Positions 5,848 through 9,282 of a stretch of 9,282 nucleotides of DNA are shown here, one piece after another. A program made the translations under genes and the position numbers. The notes beneath the pieces are model-generated. The model was given only the letters and a program-made list of their open reading frames with translations. It had not been told where the DNA came from and searched no databases. Numbering within the stretch: the first letter of the stretch is position 1; each line of letters starts with the position of its first letter. The stretch comes from an uncultured Oscillospiraceae bacterium (lineage in GTDB: Bacteria > Bacillota > Clostridia > Oscillospirales > Acutalibacteraceae), in contig CABSLQ010000086.1 of the NCBI GenBank assembly GCA_902478605.1, forward strand, positions 1 through 9,282, read 5' to 3'.

Positions 5848-8800
5848 TCAGCTGAGGATTTCAAGCAGCCGCTCGGGCGTCAGCAGGGAGAACCCGTCCA
5901 TATCCTCGCGGATAACCGACTGGGCCAAATCCTGCTTGCTCTGCTGCAGAAGAAGAATCTTTTCCTCCACCGTGTCCTTGGCGATGAGACGCACCACCTG
6001 CACGGGATGTTTCTGGCCGATGCGGTGGGCACGATCGGTCGCCTGATTCTGCGCGGCGAGGTTCCACCACGGGTCGAAATGGATCACCAGATCGGCGCCC
6101 GTGAGATTGAGTCCGGTGCCGCCCGCCTTGAGTGAAATGAGAAAGACCGGCGTGTCGTCCCGGTTGAAGCTTTCCACCATGGCGGCCCGCGTTTCCTTGG
6201 AAGTGGATCCCTGCAGCAGGTAATGGGACAGCCCCTCTTGCTCGAGTGCCTGCGCGATGAGGGCGAGCATGGAGGTAAACTGGGAAAACAGCAGCACCTT
6301 GTGTCCCGTTTCGGCCGCCTCGCGCAGCAGCTCCATACAGGCGGTCAGCTTGCAGCTGTCCCCCGCATACGCCTCATAGCACAGCGAGGGGGAACAGCAA
6401 ATCTGCCGCAGCCGGGTCAGCGCGGCGAGGATAGCCATGCGATTGTGCCCGAAATCCCCCTGGCCAAGAGTTTGTTTGACCTTTGCCACGTTGGCGAGAT
6501 ACAGCTGCCGCTGTTCTTCTTCCATGGTGACATACAGCACGCTCTCCGTCTTGGGCGGCAGTTCGGCGAGCACGTCCCGCTTGAGCCGCCGCAGAATAAA
6601 GGCGCCTGTCATGTTGGAAAGCCGCGCAAGCGCCGCCGGATCCCCGTTTTTGACGATGGGGACCTCCAGCGTTTCGCGGAAGCGCGCGTACGCATACAGG
6701 AAGCCCGGCATCAGGAAATCAAAGATGCTCCACAGCTCGCTGAGCCGGTTCTCGATGGGGGTGCCGGTCAGGGCGAACCGCTGCTGGCTGCGTATCGCCT
6801 TGACGGCCCGGGCGTTCTGCGTGCTGTGGTTTTTGATATACTGCGCCTCGTCCAGAATGTGATAGCGGAAGGTCTTGGACGCATACCGTGCTATATCCCG
6901 CTTGAGCAGATCATAGGAGGTGATCACCACGTCGTAGCCGGCGGTTTTGCGCAGCGCGTCCTCCCGCTGCTGCGCGCTGCCCATCACGGGCAGCACGGTC
7001 AGGGCGGGGGCAAACCGGCGGATTTCGCTTTCCCAATTGAGGATCAGGGAGGCCGGGCACACCACGAGAGAGGGCAGGTCGTTCCCCTCTTCCCGCGCGG
7101 CGAGCAGCAGCGCGATGACCTGCAGCGTTTTGCCCAGGCCCATGTCATCCGCCAGAATGCCGCCGAAGCCCGCCGCCTCCATCGTTTTAAGCCACCGGAA
7201 GCCGGTCTTCTGATAGTTGCGCAGCACCGGGGCCAGGGAAGCGGGCAGGGCAAATTCGCTGTCCGCCGCCGATTTCAGGTTTTTGACCAGCCGGCGGAAG
7301 GCGGCATCCCGTTCGAAGGGGATGGCCTCCTGTTCGCGCAGCATCTTGTCGAGGTACATGGCGCGGTAGCGGGGCAGCCGGATACGTCCCGTGCGCAGCT
7401 CCTGCTCGGTCAGCTCCAGGCCGTCTGCCAGTTCGGCCAAATCGGCCAGTGCACCATCTTCAAGCTGTATAAATTCTCCTGTTTTCAACCTATGGTATTT
7501 TTTCTTAAGCCGGTAGCTGTCCAGAACGCGGCTCAGCTCATGCAAATCCCAATCCTGTATGTCCAAATCGAGCAGCAGGTCACTTTCCAGCCGCACGCCG
7601 ATGGAAATGCGGGGAGGGGGGATGATGCCCATGTGCTTGAAGCGATCGGTGGCGTACACCTCGGCCACCTGTTCAATTTCGCTCAAGCCGGTGTCCACAA
7701 ACCGGAAAAGCGCGTCCTCCTCCCCGTGAAAGATCAGGTGGCCTTCGTCGGGCACATAGGCGGTGAAGTATTTCTGCAGCACGAGCCGGGTTTTGAGCTC
7801 GCCCAGCTGATCGCGAAAGGCGGCGGGCGCTTGGGCGGCGTAGGGGTCGAACCGGACGTCGTCATAGCGGCATTCCACCCGGGCGGTGATCGTGTCGGCG
7901 CCCGGCGCGTCCAGATACACCGCGGTTTCCAGCTCATGCGGGCGATAGGCCTCCAGTCGGTCGGTTTCCCCTTCCAGGCGGACGTAGGGGCGGATAACCG
8001 GCAGCACCGAAGAACAGAAGGCGGGCAGATCCTCTTCGGCGAGAAACAGGCCGTTCTGCGCCGTCTGGGCCGTGGCAAACCAGGCGGCCATATGGCTGGT
8101 ATACGCCGCGGTGCAGCGGTACAGCCGATCCTGGTGCAGCACGTACAGATGGACAATCCCTTCGATGCCCATGGCATCGTCGGTGAAAAAGGTCAGACCG
8201 GTCCGCCCTTCCGGGGCAGCAACCGTGACGGTAAGCGCCGGGTCCTCGTCCATGAGGCGAATCAGACGGGTGTGGGTATTTTCGCGCAGCGACACGGTCT
8301 GCCCGCAGTACAGCGAAAAAAAGCGGTCAAAGCCGCCCGGTGTGAGCGGGAGCTCCCTGCCGATCTTAACGGAGGCATAGGAGCCGGCCGCTTTCTGTTG
8401 CGCCAGTATATCAGCATACTCCCGCTGCACAAAACGCAGCAAGGGGCGCGATTCCTCCGCAAAACTGGCGCTGTGGTGTACAAAGCGCAGCTGCTTGCCA
8501 TATTCGGCGGTGGCGCCTGCGGCCATATCGGCGCAGAAGCGCCCGATGTCCTTGAGCACATACTGCCGCCGGGTCCCCAGGGTGAAGGAGAGGCGCGGCT
8601 GGCGATAGTGCAGCTCGAGCGTGGGCAAGAGGGTCACCTTATCCTCCGCGCCGGTGGTGCGTGCGGCGAGCTCGGCCGCCTCGCGGGCGAGGTAGGTCTG
8701 CATCAGGCGCTTCGCCGCGTCGTCCGAGCGTGCCCCGCCGCCGGGCAGCGAGGACGCCGTGGTCAGGCCGCCGAGCATATCGGTATAGTATTTGTGCACG

Positions 8801-9084
8801 AGGGCGGCCGTGATATGCTTGCAGGCGCCTTCGCTTTCGTCAAACTGGGGGCAGTCGCACTGCATATAGTCCACCGTGCCGTCGCCGGCAAAGCCCACCT
8901 CCACATGGCAGATTTCGCCGCCGGCGGGTTCCTCCACGCTGGCGGTCAGATATTCGGCATAAAACGGGCTGGCGGTGCGGCGCACCTGGCTCACCTTTCC
9001 GCTGTTGTAGCAGGAGACACCCCGCAGATAGGTCTGGCGGCCGGCGGCCAGCTCGCCTATTTTTTTCAGGGAAAATAAGGCCAT
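5848..9084 (-). CDS. SWIM zinc-finger SNF2-family DNA translocase/ATPase
   Basis: This is a large (1078-residue) Swi2/Snf2-type ATPase that probably moves along double-stranded DNA and remodels protein-DNA complexes, like RapA-type bacterial members; its cellular job is not established. A SWIM zinc finger lies at about residues 76-90 (CDC, then CKH). A long middle region (about 150-600) fits the bacterial SNF2-associated region. The motor has motif I DDMGLGKT (646-653), motif II DEAQ (745-748), motif III TGTPIEN (773-779), motif V LKAGGTGLNLT (985-995) and motif VI QATDRAHRIGQ (1014-1024), all intact, so it should hydrolyse ATP. ATG 9084 is chosen for its GGAGG ribosome site (9096-9092, 7-nt spacing); an in-frame ATG at 9102 precedes that site and is unlikely. 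The gene is monocistronic or precedes the glycosyltransferase gene. No restriction, methylase or other defence gene is adjacent, so a DISARM-type role is not supported. Confidence 0.95.
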   Translation of the reverse strand: MALFSLKKIGELAAGRQTYLRGVSCYNSGKVSQVRRTASPFYAEYLTASVEEPAGGEICHVEVGFAGDGTVDYMQCDCPQFDESEGACKHITAALVHKYYTDMLGGLTTASSLPGGGARSDDAAKRLMQTYLAREAAELAARTTGAEDKVTLLPTLELHYRQPRLSFTLGTRRQYVLKDIGRFCADMAAGATAEYGKQLRFVHHSASFAEESRPLLRFVQREYADILAQQKAAGSYASVKIGRELPLTPGGFDRFFSLYCGQTVSLRENTHTRLIRLMDEDPALTVTVAAPEGRTGLTFFTDDAMGIEGIVHLYVLHQDRLYRCTAAYTSHMAAWFATAQTAQNGLFLAEEDLPAFCSSVLPVIRPYVRLEGETDRLEAYRPHELETAVYLDAPGADTITARVECRYDDVRFDPYAAQAPAAFRDQLGELKTRLVLQKYFTAYVPDEGHLIFHGEEDALFRFVDTGLSEIEQVAEVYATDRFKHMGIIPPPRISIGVRLESDLLLDLDIQDWDLHELSRVLDSYRLKKKYHRLKTGEFIQLEDGALADLAELADGLELTEQELRTGRIRLPRYRAMYLDKMLREQEAIPFERDAAFRRLVKNLKSAADSEFALPASLAPVLRNYQKTGFRWLKTMEAAGFGGILADDMGLGKTLQVIALLLAAREEGNDLPSLVVCPASLILNWESEIRRFAPALTVLPVMGSAQQREDALRKTAGYDVVITSYDLLKRDIARYASKTFRYHILDEAQYIKNHSTQNARAVKAIRSQQRFALTGTPIENRLSELWSIFDFLMPGFLYAYARFRETLEVPIVKNGDPAALARLSNMTGAFILRRLKRDVLAELPPKTESVLYVTMEEEQRQLYLANVAKVKQTLGQGDFGHNRMAILAALTRLRQICCSPSLCYEAYAGDSCKLTACMELLREAAETGHKVLLFSQFTSMLALIAQALEQEGLSHYLLQGSTSKETRAAMVESFNRDDTPVFLISLKAGGTGLNLTGADLVIHFDPWWNLAAQNQATDRAHRIGQKHPVQVVRLIAKDTVEEKILLLQQSKQDLAQSVIREDMDGFSLLTPERLLEILS

Positions 9085-9117
9085 GGACTTTCCTCCCCCC
9101 ATATAGCGTATCTTTTA

Positions 9118-9146
9118 AGTATACCGCAAAAAGTGAAATTCAGCAA
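9118..9146 (-). promoter_or_regulatory. Promoter of the SNF2 gene
   Basis: On the minus strand TTGCTG (9146-9141) and TATACT (9123-9118) are separated by 17 bp, about 34 bp upstream of the start codon. The -10 context GGTATACT resembles the glycosyltransferase and protease promoters (GGTATACT and GGTATAAT). Confidence 0.75.
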
Positions 9147-9201
9147 GGGAATAAAAGAAAACTCCCTTTTCAAGGAACGTAGTGATTTCACGGGAAATTG
9201 A

Positions 9202-9228
9202 AAAATCCTGTCAATTTGACGAAAATCC
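9202..9228. repeat. Direct repeat flanking a small palindrome upstream of the SNF2 promoter
   Basis: AAAATCC occurs at 9202-9208 and again at 9222-9228, a 20-bp period (about two helical turns). Between them GTCAA-T-TTGAC (9210-9220) is a perfect 5-bp inverted repeat around one base. The remainder of 9085-9282 is AT-rich and holds no supported gene. This cluster may be a regulator site for the SNF2 gene or for something beyond the window; chance is possible in such AT-rich DNA. Confidence 0.4.
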
Positions 9229-9282
9229 CAACAGCTTATTAAAACTCCTTATGCCGCCGTATTTTCTTCTTTATCTCGGTGG

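Noticed and set aside
6223..9078. 951-codon open frame on the plus strand opposite the SNF2 gene
   Set aside because: It mirrors a GC-rich coding region almost exactly, its product is rich in Gly, His, Gln and Arg without recognisable motifs, and no ribosome site supports it. The opposite strand carries a complete SNF2 motif set.
5848..9084. Reading the SNF2 gene as part of a DISARM-like or other antiviral system
   Set aside because: No methylase, nuclease or other defence gene lies beside it; the neighbour is a glycosyltransferase with its own promoter.
9145..9168. Small hairpin AAGGGA / TCCCTT with a 12-nt loop
   Set aside because: Only six pairs, mostly weak, with a large loop, and it overlaps the SNF2 -35 box. 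Too weak to call a terminator or operator.
9249..9282. Possible gene ends or starts at the right edge: a minus-strand tail ending in HRDKEENTAA with TAA at 9251-9249, another minus-strand charged tail one frame over, and a plus-strand ATG at 9251 (MPPYFLLYLG)
   Set aside because: Only about ten codons of each are visible, two minus-strand frames look equally plausible, and the plus-strand ATG has no ribosome site, so none can be supported.

Overview
The window looks like ordinary chromosomal sequence from a GC-rich member of the Bacillota, most likely a Clostridia-class gut-type bacterium. This is inferred, without any database search, from AGGAGG-type ribosome sites, TTGACA/TATACT-type promoters, a YtrA-type GntR regulator driving an ABC exporter, a CPBP membrane protease and a SWIM-domain SNF2 ATPase. 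No phage, transposon, CRISPR, tRNA or rRNA feature was seen.

Layout. (1) Positions 1-1562, minus strand: a two-gene operon of a CPBP/CAAX-type membrane protease followed by tadA (tRNA adenosine deaminase), with an ATGA stop/start overlap. It ends in a hairpin embedded in an 80-bp almost perfect palindrome that starts at the first base of the window. (2) Positions 1563-1732: a divergent control region with a promoter on each strand and a GntR-type operator laid over the plus-strand -10 box. (3) Positions 1733-4749, plus strand: a GntR/YtrA regulator, ABC ATPase, ABC-2-type permease, and a uroporphyrinogen-decarboxylase-like (URO-D/MtaA/CmuA superfamily) gene that is split by a one-base frameshift. 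No terminator is visible inside this run, so it may be one autoregulated transcript. (4) Positions 4752-4779: a hairpin terminator shared by convergent genes. (5) Positions 4790-5725, minus strand: a GtrB/DPM1-like family 2 glycosyltransferase with its own promoter. (6) Positions 5848-9084, minus strand: a 1078-residue SWIM + SNF2 ATPase with its own promoter. (7) Positions 9085-9282: AT-rich non-coding DNA holding that promoter and a small unexplained repeat cluster.

How the parts may work together: the GntR-ATPase-permease trio resembles YtrA-type envelope-stress or drug-export modules that repress themselves. The glycosyltransferase would act at the membrane on a polyprenyl-phosphate carrier, and the CPBP protease is also a membrane enzyme. 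TadA and the SNF2 protein are housekeeping or nucleic-acid functions. I do not see a convincing undescribed multi-gene system. The points most worth checking are the terminal palindrome (probably a fold-back assembly artefact), the frameshift in the URO-D-like gene, and the operator architecture in front of the GntR gene.
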